A program made the position numbers and the translations under genes. Source: Myxococcales bacterium (GTDB lineage Bacteria > Myxococcota_A > Polyangia > Haliangiales > Haliangiaceae). From it: DNA of 45,769 nt. This document shows, piece by piece, positions 35,175-44,330 of the stretch. Location of the stretch: the NCBI GenBank assembly GCA_028287115.1, contig JAQBQF010000004.1:1-45769 (forward strand), written 5' to 3'. The notes beneath the pieces were generated by a model. It was not told where the DNA came from. It made no database searches and worked only from the letters and a program-made list of their open reading frames with translations. Every line of letters begins with the position of its first letter. Positions within the stretch are counted from its first letter, which is position 1.

Positions 35175-36502
35175 CAGAACGCTCCGATCTTTCGCGTGGG
35201 AGCGGGCAGGCCGGTGACTTCCGTGATCAGCTGATCGCCGGGCTGGAGATCGCCTTCGACCAGCTGCGTGGTCGAGCCATCGGTGAGGCCCGGCTTGATC
35301 AGGACCATCTTCGGCTTGCCGTCGACGAGCTTCCACACCGGCTTCTTGTCGCCGAACTTCATGCCGGCACCGCCGGACGCACTGCTCCCGGCATCGGGAC
35401 GCGGGCCCGGGGCTGCGCTGCCATCCGAGGGGCCGCCAGAGCCGCCGCCGCGGCGACCTCCGCCCGAGCCCGAACCACGCCGGCCGAACCCGCTGCCCAT
35501 GCCGAAGTGCTCGGCGAGTGCGGTCATCTGATCGCGCGACAGCTTGAACCGCAACGCCGCGTTCGGAATCTTCACCGTGTCCGCGACCTGCTCGAGGACG
35601 AACGTGACGTTCGCGGTCATGCCGGGGCGCAGCAAGTGATCCTTGTTATCGACATCGATCACCGCGTCGTACGTGACGACACCTTGCGTGGTCGTCGGCG
35701 AGTTGCGAACTTGCCGCACGGTGCCTTCGAAGATCTTGCCGGCGAACGCGTCGACGGAAAACGTTGCCTTCATGCCTTCTTTGAGGCGGCCGACGTCGGC
35801 CTCGGCGACCGCGGTGTCGATCTGCATCACCGAGAGATCCTCGGCGATCGTGAACAGCGTCGGGGCTTGTAGCGACGCGGCGACGGTCTGACCGACGTCG
35901 ACCGCGCGCGACAGCACGATGCCGTCGACCGGCGAGACGATCGTCGCGTAGCCGAGGTTCGTGCGCGCGGTCTTGAGGTTTGCGGCCGCTTGCGCGACCT
36001 GCGCCTTCGAGGCGACCAGCGCGGCCTTCGCCGTCTGCAGTGTGACGTCGTATTGCTCGACGGTCGCACCCGCGACCAGCTGCTGATCCTGGAGGCCCTT
36101 CTGGCGCTTGAGCTGGCGGTCGGCGTCCATCACGGCGACTTGGCTCTTCAGCTGATTGGCGACCGCGAGATCGTACGAAGCTTGATTCTGTTCGATCTGG
36201 GTCTTCAGCACCGACTCGTCGAGCTTGGCGATGATCTCGCCCTTGGTGACCTTATCGTTGAAGTCGGCATGGATCTCGACGACGCGGCCCGAGACCTGCG
36301 CGCCGACGACGACCGTGCTGCGCGCGGACAGCGTGCCGTTCGCGGTGACCTGGGCGGCGATCGACCCTTTGCCGACCGTGACGGTCGCAAACGTGATCGG
36401 GTCCTCGCTCTTCGCCCACGGCTTCTTGATCAAGAGGAACGCGACCAACCCCGCAATGACCGAGAGCGTGATGATCCGAGGAATCCAACTTTTTGCCTTC
36501 AC
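35174..36502 (-). CDS. MacA-like periplasmic adaptor protein (HlyD/RND family)
   Basis: 442 aa. One N-terminal membrane helix (IITLSVIAGLVAFLLI) is followed by the split lipoyl domain (ADFNDKVTKGEIIAKLDES and ATIVSPVDGIVLSRAVDVGQ), a coiled-coil hairpin between them (about 100-180), and beta-barrel and membrane-proximal domains. The lipoyl motif and order match MacA. Residues about 335-380 form an extra Gly/Ser/Arg-rich insertion (RRGSGSGGGRRGGGSGG) between the barrel and the membrane-proximal part. The gene overlaps the sensor kinase by four bases upstream and the ATPase by one base downstream. Confidence 0.95.
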
Positions 36503-37827
36503 GATGAACCTTCCAGTCCCAACTTTGATAGCGGAATCTCGAGGCGCGCGGTCGTCCCGCGGCCGGGAGACGAAGCGAGAGTGACATCGCCGCCGTGGGC
36601 ACGTGCAATCCGCCGTGCGAGCGCGAGCCCGAGGCCGACGCCTCCCGTGCGCCGGGCGCGACTCGAGTCGGCGCGCCAGAACGGGGTGAATGCGCGCTCG
36701 AGCTCTTCGGGAGTCATGCCGATGCCGTGGTCGACGACCTCGAACGAGATCAAGGTCCCGTTCGGATGAACTTCGAGCTTCACCGGTTCGTCGACATCGG
36801 AATATTTTGCAGCGTTGTCGAGGAGGTTATCGAGCGCGCGGCGCAGCAGCACGGGATCGCACTCGATCTCTCGGTCGTCTGCTGGACCGCGCTCGAGCAC
36901 GCGGCCCGGGTGCCGTGCCTTGAAGCGATCGGCGGCGCGCTTCGCGAGCTCTCCGACGGCGAGCGGGCGCGTCGCGATCTCCGCGTGATCGCTGTCGAGT
37001 CGTGCGGTGGTCAAGATGTCCTCGATCAGCTGATCGATCTCGTCGAGATCGGTACCGACATCGGCGAGCACGTCCTTGGCCGCGACCGGATCTTCGGCGG
37101 CGAGCTCGAGGGCGACGCGAATCCGCGCGAGCGGCGTCCGGAGCTCGTGAGAAACATCTGCCATCAGCTGGCGCTGCGACGAGATCAGCGTCGCCGTGCG
37201 GCCGGCCATGTCGTCGAAGGCCTTGCCGACGTCGCCGAGCTCGTCGTCGCGATGCAGATCGACGCGCGCGCCCGTGTCGCCACCGCCGAACCGACGTGCG
37301 GCCGATGCGAGCTCGCCGAGCGGACGCACGAGCCTGCGCGAGAACCACAGCGAAGCGGCGCCGACGACGATCAGCACACCGGCACCGATCGGGAGCACGA
37401 AGTGCCACGGAAAACCCGGCCGCGTCGGCTCGTAGACACCGAGCATCGAGCCGTCATCGGCACGGACGACGATCCGGCCCCAGCCGATCGACCACTTGTC
37501 GGACTCGAGATCGGAGAGCTCTCCGGGCGACGGCACGGACAGCGGTGGATCGACCGTCGAGCGCACGACGTGGAAGCTCGGGTCGTAGAGCGTCAGTGCG
37601 CCCTTCAGCCGTTGCTGCAGGCGCGCCATGCTCTCGGCGACCTTGTGCGGATCGCGCGTCGAGAATCGATCGACCATGTTCTGGACGAGCGCGGCCTGTG
37701 GCTCGAGATAGCGCGGGCTGCCGATGAACCGGGGCAGGAGCAGCAGCGCGGCCATCACCGCGATCGCGATCCCCGCGCTGAACGCGTAGATCCGGACGGC
37801 GAGCGTGCCACGTGGTCGGGGGCTCAT
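36499..37827 (-). CDS. HAMP-type sensor histidine kinase of the efflux operon
   Basis: 442 aa. Two membrane helices (about 10-32 and 143-163) bracket a periplasmic sensor of about 110 residues. HAMP follows (RRLVRPLGELASAARRFGGG). HisKA has His227 in DVSHELRTPLARI, and the HATPase has LDNLLDNAAKYSDVD, VVDHGIGM and GGVGLGLALARRI. All catalytic motifs are intact. The layout is that of CpxA/EnvZ-type kinases. It overlaps the response regulator upstream and the adaptor downstream by four bases each, so it probably senses the stress or cargo handled by the pump and controls its own operon. Confidence 0.95.
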   Translation of the reverse strand: MSPRPRGTLAVRIYAFSAGIAIAVMAALLLLPRFIGSPRYLEPQAALVQNMVDRFSTRDPHKVAESMARLQQRLKGALTLYDPSFHVVRSTVDPPLSVPSPGELSDLESDKWSIGWGRIVVRADDGSMLGVYEPTRPGFPWHFVLPIGAGVLIVVGAASLWFSRRLVRPLGELASAARRFGGGDTGARVDLHRDDELGDVGKAFDDMAGRTATLISSQRQLMADVSHELRTPLARIRVALELAAEDPVAAKDVLADVGTDLDEIDQLIEDILTTARLDSDHAEIATRPLAVGELAKRAADRFKARHPGRVLERGPADDREIECDPVLLRRALDNLLDNAAKYSDVDEPVKLEVHPNGTLISFEVVDHGIGMTPEELERAFTPFWRADSSRARRTGGVGLGLALARRIARAHGGDVTLASSPGRGTTARLEIPLSKLGLEGSS

Positions 37828-38534
37828 GCGTCGGATCCTGCGAGCATGTAACCGGCGCCGCGCACGGTCTTCAAGATCTTGGGGCTGCGGCTGTCATCGC
37901 CGAGCTTCGCGCGCAGGCGCGACACGTGAACGTCGATCGAGCGATCGAAGCTGAGGTCCGCGGAGCCCTTCGCGAGATCGAGTAATTGCTCGCGCGACAG
38001 CACGCGCCCGGGATTCTGCGCGAGGGCGCGCAAGATCGCGAACTCGTACGCGGTGACATCGATCGACTTGCCGTCGAGCGACACCGTCATCTTCGCCGGG
38101 TCGAGCACGAGCGTGCCGACCTCGATCGTCTCGTGTTGCGGGCCGACCTGGCCGCGGCTGCGGCGGACGTTGGCGCGAATCCGTGCGAGGAGCTCGCGCG
38201 GCGAGAACGGCTTCGTCACGTAGTCATCGGCGCCAACCTCGAGACCGAGCACGCGATCAGATTCTTCGCCACGTGCGGTCACCATGATGATCGGCACGTC
38301 GATCCGTCCTCGTAGCTGCCGGCAGACCTCGATGCCATCGCGGCCGGGCAACATCAGATCGAGCACGACGCAGTCGTATTGCCGGCGTAGCGCCTCGGCC
38401 TGCCCTTCGATCCCGTCGGGCGAGATCGACACCATGACGCCGTGCGACTCGAGGTATCGCTGCGTCAGTTGCGCAAGGCGTGCGTCGTCTTCAACGAGCA
38501 GGACCTTGATGGTGGCGGGCGCGCTATCGGACAC
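37824..38534 (-). CDS. OmpR-family response regulator
   Basis: 236 aa. The receiver has KVLLVEDDARL, the phosphoacceptor Asp59 in VVLDLMLPGRDG, and the Lys of DDYVTKPFSPREL. A winged-helix DNA-binding domain follows (KSIDVTAYEFAILRALAQNP; SIDVHVSRLRAKLGDDSR; TVRGAGYML). It is the first gene of the efflux operon and overlaps the sensor kinase by four bases. It should bind direct repeats in its own promoter, but no clear repeat was found in the 73 bases before the start. The nearest upstream gene is a stand-alone receiver at 38608. Confidence 0.95.
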   Translation of the reverse strand: MSDSAPATIKVLLVEDDARLAQLTQRYLESHGVMVSISPDGIEGQAEALRRQYDCVVLDLMLPGRDGIEVCRQLRGRIDVPIIMVTARGEESDRVLGLEVGADDYVTKPFSPRELLARIRANVRRSRGQVGPQHETIEVGTLVLDPAKMTVSLDGKSIDVTAYEFAILRALAQNPGRVLSREQLLDLAKGSADLSFDRSIDVHVSRLRAKLGDDSRSPKILKTVRGAGYMLAGSDA

Positions 38535-38607
38535 GAGTACAGGATAATCCCGACTAGGCTGGACGCATCGGGTCTACACATTTCGTAACCCGTGTCAGGT
38601 CGAGAGC

Positions 38608-38973
38608 TTAGCTGGTCGGGCAGTATCGCGCGACCACCCGCAGGAGGTCCGCAAGCTGGAGCGGTTTCTTGAGGTACGCGATGGGACGAAGCTCCTTCGC
38701 GAGCTCGGCGATCTCGCGGTATGCGGAGATGATGAGCACCGGGATCTCGGCGAGGTCCGGGGTGCTGAGCTGGGTCTGGCGAAACGCCCGGCCGTCCATC
38801 ACCGGCATCATCAGATCGAGCACGATGAGCCGCGGCTTGCGCGTGCATTGCTGCAGCCGGTCCAGTGCCTCGCGGCCGTGTGCCGCTTCCGTGACCTCGT
38901 ATCCATGGGCTCCGAGGTATTCGACCAGGCTCTCGCGAATATCAGTATCGTCTTCCACGATCAGGACAGTCAA
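38608..38973 (-). CDS. Stand-alone receiver (CheY-like) after the double histidine kinase
   Basis: 121 aa from a TTG at 38973 (MTVLIVEDDTDIRESLVEYL), chosen because GGGGA lies seven bases upstream and the receiver fold begins at once; an ATG at 39009 would sit inside the kinase gene. The acidic pocket (EDD), phosphoacceptor Asp53 in IVLDLMMPVMDG, and Lys in AYLKKPLQL are present. There is no output domain. The start is two bases after the stop of the double histidine kinase, so the two are co-translated and this receiver is the probable phosphate acceptor. Confidence 0.93.
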   Translation of the reverse strand: MTVLIVEDDTDIRESLVEYLGAHGYEVTEAAHGREALDRLQQCTRKPRLIVLDLMMPVMDGRAFRQTQLSTPDLAEIPVLIISAYREIAELAKELRPIAYLKKPLQLADLLRVVARYCPTS

Positions 38974-38975
38974 CG

Positions 38976-41195
38976 TCAGTTCCCCAGGGGTATGCGGAGG
39001 GTGAAGCACGCTCCACCACCACTCGCGTTCTCACTGGTGATCGACCCGCCGTGCGCATGCGTGATCTCCCTGATCACATAGAGCCCGAGCCCGAGCCCGC
39101 CATAATGTCGGACCGAAGCCGCACGCTCGAAGCGTTCGAAGATCCGGTCGGTATCTTCGGTCGCGATGCCCGGTCCGTGATCACGAATTCGCAGCACGAC
39201 GTCGCTGCCGGCGCGCGCGAGCGAGACCTCGATCGGGGCGCCGTTGCCGTACTTGATCGCATTCGAAAGTAGGTTCGAGATCACCTGCATCATCCGAGCG
39301 CGGTCCCAGCTGCCGATGATCGGTCCTTCGAGGTTCGTGACGAGCTGGCACCCGACGCGCGTTGCTTGCTCGCGGAACCGTTCGACCGCCTCGGCAACCG
39401 CGCTCGCGAAGTCGAACTGCTCGAGCGCCAGGCTGAAGTGACCGGTGGCGATCCGGGCGTCATCGAGCAAGCATTCGATCAGGCTCGCCAGTCGATCTCC
39501 GCTCCTGATCGATCGCGAGACCATGTCGGCGGCGCGCGGATCGATCGATTCCACGCGTTCGAGCAGGCTCTGGAGCTGGAGCTGGAGGCTGGTCAGCGGC
39601 GTCTTCAGCTCGTGCGAGAGCATCGAGAGCAGCTCGTCTCGAAGCCGGATCCCGCGCTGCGCTTGCGCGAGCTGCGCGCTCTCTTGTTCGAGCCGGCGGG
39701 ATTCGTCGAGCCGCTTCTGATCGATCAGCTCGGCGATGGGCGGCTTCGCACGGTCTTCGGCGCTCGCGCCGGCTTCGCGCGGGGCTGCAATGCGCGGCAA
39801 GCTCACCGTGAAGGTGGTCCCCGCGTCGGAAGACACGACCTCGACGTTGCCGCCGTGGACCTTTGCGATCTCGCGCGTGATGAACAGGCCGAGCCCGAGC
39901 CCTCGCGAGCCTTCCTTGTGGCCGCCGCCGCCGAGCGGCTCGAACAGCTTCGGGAGGCGCTCCTCGGGAATCTGCCCACCGTTGTGGATCGAGATCCGGA
40001 TCGTCTCGGGATCCGTGCCTTCGGCGCGAACCACGACGTCACCGCCATCGCCATGCTGGAGAGCGTTGCCGAGCAAGTTGGAGAACGCCTGAGACAACCG
40101 ATCCGCATCCCACGACCCCGCGAGATCGCCTTCGGCCTCGAAGTGGATCCGTTTCTCGGAGAGCTCTGCCACGACGTGCTCGATCACCGCACCGAGGTTG
40201 CACGGCTTCGGATCGTACGGAATTCCCGGGCCGACCCGGATCCGCGTGAAGTCGAGGAGCTGATCGATCATCCGAGCCATTCGCTCGCCGCTCGATAGAA
40301 TGCGCTGCAGCGTCTTGGTATCTGCGGGGTTCGCGCGCGTCATCAAGACCTGCGCGGCCATGATCATCGCGGCGAGCGGATTGCGGAGGTCGTGCGCGAG
40401 TACGCCGGTAAACAGCTCGTTCAAGCGAAGCGTCGAGGTCAGCTCGTCGACGATGCGGCGCTGCGCGGCCTCCGCGCCCCGGGCTGTTTCTTGGAGGCGA
40501 GCGTGCTCGAGCTCGCGAGCTTCCTGGAGCGCGCGATTTGCGTCACGCAGCTCGGCTTCGACGGCCTGCCGCCGCGCGATCTCCGCCGATAACGCTTGAA
40601 CCTGCTCGAACGCCGGTCCCTTCGCCGTGCCCTCCGCGAGCTCGAACGGACCGACACCGTCGTGATGCTTGCAGACGTCCGCAAACGCCTCGGCCGACGG
40701 CTCCTTGTAGAAACCCGCCATCGTGTACGCACATAGCAGCGCGAAGTTACGCGACTCCGCGAGCTCGCCCCACAGATCTTCGAGGCGGGACGCGGCCGCG
40801 ATGTTCCCTGCTTGCCACAGGACATCGACCATCTCGCCGTACGCACGGACTCGCTTCGAGGGGCTCCGATCGCGCACGAGCTCGATCACGGGTCCGAGCA
40901 CGGTCATGAAGCGATCCGGATCGGGCGCAGAGCCGGCCATGAACGTCCGCAAGATGTCCTGTGCATCGAGCAATGCGAATTGTTCGTTCCGCACGAACAC
41001 GTCGACATCGAAGCCGCGCTCGGCGAGTCGCTCGATCAGGGCTGTTCGGTGCGGCTCGCTCGCGATCACGACCACGCCATCTCCGGCGGCCAGGCCTGCT
41101 GCCAAAAAGGCGGCGACCTGGTCGCATAGGAAATTGTCGGTCTCGTAGAACTGCACGCTGTGACCGTGCCGTCCGCTTGCGGTGTCGGTGTGCAA
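38976..41195 (-). CDS. MEDS sensor with two tandem histidine-kinase modules
   Basis: 739 aa from a TTG at 41195 that has AGGAG ten bases upstream; the frame opens at an ATG at 41285, but the MEDS fold begins only at HSVQFYETDNFLCD. Residues about 12-190 are a MEDS (DcmR-type) sensory domain. A first HisKA (His268 in VLAHDLRNPLAAM) and HATPase (NLLGNALQHGDGG; HNGGQIPEE; GLGLGLFITRE) follow. A second complete set comes after a helical linker (His528 in MLSHELKTPLTSL; NLLSNAIKYGNG; RDHGPGIATE; GLGLGLYVIRE). Both histidines are intact. The first G1 box, HNGGQIP, departs from the canonical DxGxG found in the second. No membrane helix is present, so it is cytoplasmic. Confidence 0.93.
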   Translation of the reverse strand: MHTDTASGRHGHSVQFYETDNFLCDQVAAFLAAGLAAGDGVVVIASEPHRTALIERLAERGFDVDVFVRNEQFALLDAQDILRTFMAGSAPDPDRFMTVLGPVIELVRDRSPSKRVRAYGEMVDVLWQAGNIAAASRLEDLWGELAESRNFALLCAYTMAGFYKEPSAEAFADVCKHHDGVGPFELAEGTAKGPAFEQVQALSAEIARRQAVEAELRDANRALQEARELEHARLQETARGAEAAQRRIVDELTSTLRLNELFTGVLAHDLRNPLAAMIMAAQVLMTRANPADTKTLQRILSSGERMARMIDQLLDFTRIRVGPGIPYDPKPCNLGAVIEHVVAELSEKRIHFEAEGDLAGSWDADRLSQAFSNLLGNALQHGDGGDVVVRAEGTDPETIRISIHNGGQIPEERLPKLFEPLGGGGHKEGSRGLGLGLFITREIAKVHGGNVEVVSSDAGTTFTVSLPRIAAPREAGASAEDRAKPPIAELIDQKRLDESRRLEQESAQLAQAQRGIRLRDELLSMLSHELKTPLTSLQLQLQSLLERVESIDPRAADMVSRSIRSGDRLASLIECLLDDARIATGHFSLALEQFDFASAVAEAVERFREQATRVGCQLVTNLEGPIIGSWDRARMMQVISNLLSNAIKYGNGAPIEVSLARAGSDVVLRIRDHGPGIATEDTDRIFERFERAASVRHYGGLGLGLYVIREITHAHGGSITSENASGGGACFTLRIPLGN

Positions 41196-41337
41196 GGAAA
41201 CTGTGCTCCTTGCAACGAGCGCACCTGAGCGATGGGGTGTGCACGTGTGTGCGGCCTTCCGCCAAGCACGCGTGATCGCGATCAATCAGTGATTGCCGAA
41301 GCGGACCTCGCGCTCACCGAGCGCCATCGCACGCGGC

Positions 41338-43185
41338 TCACGGGAGCAGTCGCGCGAGAGTCTGTTCCAGTGCATCCAAACGAAACGGTTTTGGCAGATA
41401 CGCATCCGCGACGACGGGACCTCGACCATCGCGATCGTATCCGCTGCACAGCACGATCGGGAGTCCAGGTCGCCGCTCCCGCAGCACGGCAATCACCGCG
41501 GCACCGTCCATCCGCGGCATCGTCAAATCCACGAGCACCGCGTCGATCGTCTGACGCTCGAGGAGCGCTAGCCCGATGACGCCGTCGGCGGCAGTCACGG
41601 CCGCGTAACCGAGATCTTCGACCATTCGCGCGACGACGTCGCGCACGATCGCTTCGTCATCGATCACGAGCACGGTCCGGATGGCCGCGATCGCCGGCGT
41701 CGAGACACGCGCGGGAGGCGCGGCCGCGGCAGGCCACAACACCTGGAACTTCGCACCCTGGTTCGGCGCCGAGAATAACCGCAGACCACCGCCGTGCGCG
41801 CGCACGATGCCGAGCACCGCCGCGAGGCCGAGCCCATGACCCGACGACTTCGTCGTGAAGAACGGCTCGAATACGTGGCGCCTGGTCTCGCGATCCATCC
41901 CGGGCCCGTCGTCGCTGACCTCGATCAGCACGTATGCGCCCGCGGCCGCCGTGATCACGTCGTCGAGCTCGGCGTGCCCATCACAATCGACATGCCGCGC
42001 GCCGATCGAGATCGACCCGGTTCGCGAGCCGATCGCATCACGCGCGTTCGTGATCAGGTTGAGGAGCACCTGACGCACCTGCGTCGGATCGGCACGCAGG
42101 TAGATGTCGGAAGACAGCTCGACGGAGACGCGGACGTGCTCCGGCAACGAAGGTGCCGAGATCCGGAGCAGCTCGTCGACGATGGTCGCCGGTTGCACGC
42201 GAATCGATCCCGCGCCGCCGCGACCTGCATATGCGAGCAGCTGATCGGTGAGCTCGGCCGCGCGCAGGCCGGCATCGCGGATGTTTTCGATCGCGGCACG
42301 CCCCGGCGCCGAAGGCGGAATTTCGCGCAGCGCGAGATCTGCGTTGCCGAGGACCGCGACGAGCAAATTGTTGAAGTCGTGCGCGAGACCGCCGGCCAGG
42401 ACGCCGAGGCTCTCGGCGCGCTGGGTATCGACGATCCGCCGCTCGAGCTGGCGTGATGCGGTGACGTCGATCGCCGTTCCGATCGCGCCGACGATTCCTG
42501 CATCCGTGCGGTACGGTGCGATCGTCATCGCCAGCTGCTTGCCGCGGTATTCGGCGTCATACGTGACGGTCTCCCCGCGTAGCGCTGCCTCGTGCGTGAC
42601 GATCGGCGACACCGAGGCCGGCTCGATGCTGTGCGTGTCGTGGAGCGTGAGGCCGATAAATTTCTCGGGTGCGTACCCGAGCACGCCCATCACCGCGCCA
42701 CCGGTGCGCTGGATCCGGAGATCGCGATCGACCACCCAATACAGCGCAGGCATCTGACGGACGACGAGATCGAGGATCGTCGCGGTCCGCTCGAGATCTT
42801 CCCGCTGCTGCCGCAACACCGCGTTGCGCGCCTCGAGCTCGGTGATGTCGAGCACCGACGCGTCGAAGCTCGCGCCTTCTGGCTTTTCGATGGCGTGTCC
42901 CCAGATCTGAACGATCAGCTGGCGACCGTCACGCGCCCTCCAGCGGACCGCCGCGCCGTCGACCACGCCGCGTGGCCGGTACTTCTCGATCAGGCGTACT
43001 CGGTCTTCGGCGTCGATGTAGATGTCGTGGTTGAGGTTCTTGGCGAGCAACTCCTCGACCGAGTACCCGAGCAGCCGGGCGAGTGCCGGATTGGCGTATT
43101 CGAACCTGCCGTCCTCCTTCGTTCGGTACATCCCGATCGGGGATCGATCGAACAGTAAGTAGAGCTCGGACTCGGACGGAAACAC
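41338..43185 (-). CDS. PAS-PAS hybrid histidine kinase with C-terminal receiver
   Basis: 615 aa. Two PAS domains (about 8-115, with RFEYANPALARLLGYSVEEL; and 135-248, with LRIQRTGGAVMGVLGYAPEK) are followed by an NtrB-type kinase: His269 in GGLAHDFNNLLVAV, LLNLITNARDAIG, VSDDGPGM and GHGLGLAAVLGIV. The C-terminal receiver has Asp553 in LVDLTMPRMDG and Lys in AYLPKPFRLDA. No membrane helix is present. The gene begins nine bases after the stop of 6-phosphofructokinase in the same direction, so co-transcription is likely. The signal is unknown. Confidence 0.94.
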   Translation of the reverse strand: MFPSESELYLLFDRSPIGMYRTKEDGRFEYANPALARLLGYSVEELLAKNLNHDIYIDAEDRVRLIEKYRPRGVVDGAAVRWRARDGRQLIVQIWGHAIEKPEGASFDASVLDITELEARNAVLRQQREDLERTATILDLVVRQMPALYWVVDRDLRIQRTGGAVMGVLGYAPEKFIGLTLHDTHSIEPASVSPIVTHEAALRGETVTYDAEYRGKQLAMTIAPYRTDAGIVGAIGTAIDVTASRQLERRIVDTQRAESLGVLAGGLAHDFNNLLVAVLGNADLALREIPPSAPGRAAIENIRDAGLRAAELTDQLLAYAGRGGAGSIRVQPATIVDELLRISAPSLPEHVRVSVELSSDIYLRADPTQVRQVLLNLITNARDAIGSRTGSISIGARHVDCDGHAELDDVITAAAGAYVLIEVSDDGPGMDRETRRHVFEPFFTTKSSGHGLGLAAVLGIVRAHGGGLRLFSAPNQGAKFQVLWPAAAAPPARVSTPAIAAIRTVLVIDDEAIVRDVVARMVEDLGYAAVTAADGVIGLALLERQTIDAVLVDLTMPRMDGAAVIAVLRERRPGLPIVLCSGYDRDGRGPVVADAYLPKPFRLDALEQTLARLLP

Positions 43186-43194
43186 GGCGGCCCA

Positions 43195-44307
43195 CTATAG
43201 CAGCAGCGCGTCCTCGATCTCGTCGAACGCGCCGGCTCTCCACCTCGCGAGGGGGCTGCGACCGCGCAACAGGTTGTCGGTCTCCGCGAGGACGGCCGGT
43301 AGATCGACGAGCCAGCAGTACGGGTCGTGCTTCGAGCGCGTCGCGATTTCTTCTGGCAATTCGACGGGAGGCATCCACGCGGCCATCTTGTGAGTCGCAC
43401 CGGCAATGAGCCCACGGACCGCGACGTTCGCGAGCCTGCTGCCGAGCAAGCGATCGAACGCCGAAGGACGGCCGCCGCGAACGACGTGCCCGAGCACGGT
43501 GACGCGCGTTTCGATCGAGCTCGGTTCGGCATCGGGAGCGCGCTCGCGCAACTTCGCATCGACGAGGGTCTTCAGCCGGTCGATCTGCACCTGCACGCCC
43601 TCTGCTTTGATGATGATGACGCGGCGGGCTCGGCGGCTCTGGCGTTGCCGAATCGTCATCACGGTGTCGACGATTTGATGAACGATGTCCGCTTCGGTCT
43701 TGCCGGCCTCCGGAAACAGCGCGAGGTCTGCGCCGACCGCGATCGCCGAGGTCATCGCGAGGTATCCACAGTCGCGGCCCATCACCTCGACGATGAAGGT
43801 CCGGTCGTGTGCAGTCGCGGTGTCTGCGATCTTGTCGCACGCTTCGACGATCGTGTTCATCGCCGTGTCGACGCCGATCGACAGGCCGGTGAGACCGAGA
43901 TCGTTGTCGATCGATGCCGGAATCCCGATGATCTTGAGCGGGCGGCCGGCTCCGATCTCCTCCGGATCCGCGAGGTGGAGAGCTCCCGTCAGCGAGCCGT
44001 TGCCGCCGATGACGATCAGCCCGTCGATCGCGTGCTTGCCGAGGATCTGACGCGCGCGGTCGCGAACCTCGCGAGCATGAAACTCCTTGCATCGCGCGGA
44101 GCCGAGCATCGTGCCGCCCTCCCGCAAGATGCCGGCGACGTCGTTCGAGCTGAGCTCGACGAAGGCATCGTCGAGGAGGCCGCGGTAACCGCGCTCGATC
44201 CCGAGGACTTCGACCCCCGACGCGCGCCCGATCATCGTCGCGGCACGAATCGAGGCATTCATCCCAGGTGCATCACCACCGCTCGTCAGGATCGCGATCC
44301 TCTTCAT
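43195..44307 (-). CDS. pfkA: 6-phosphofructokinase
   Basis: 370 aa. TSGGDAPGMNASIRA forms the nucleotide site, GGNGSLTGA the ATP/PPi discriminator region, and PASIDNDLGLTG the catalytic loop with the base Asp, followed by VEVMGRDCGYLA and HVVRGGRPSAFDR. Gly after GGN fits ATP use (PPi enzymes have Asp there), although Asn replaces the usual Asp of GGDGS. It phosphorylates fructose 6-phosphate in glycolysis. The protein is about 50 residues longer than E. coli PfkA, the excess lying at the C terminus. It is divergent from enoyl-CoA hydratase and sits nine bases before a hybrid kinase gene. Confidence 0.95.
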   Translation of the reverse strand: MKRIAILTSGGDAPGMNASIRAATMIGRASGVEVLGIERGYRGLLDDAFVELSSNDVAGILREGGTMLGSARCKEFHAREVRDRARQILGKHAIDGLIVIGGNGSLTGALHLADPEEIGAGRPLKIIGIPASIDNDLGLTGLSIGVDTAMNTIVEACDKIADTATAHDRTFIVEVMGRDCGYLAMTSAIAVGADLALFPEAGKTEADIVHQIVDTVMTIRQRQSRRARRVIIIKAEGVQVQIDRLKTLVDAKLRERAPDAEPSSIETRVTVLGHVVRGGRPSAFDRLLGSRLANVAVRGLIAGATHKMAAWMPPVELPEEIATRSKHDPYCWLVDLPAVLAETDNLLRGRSPLARWRAGAFDEIEDALLL

Positions 44308-44330
44308 GGGGTAGATGCTACAGTCGCGGC

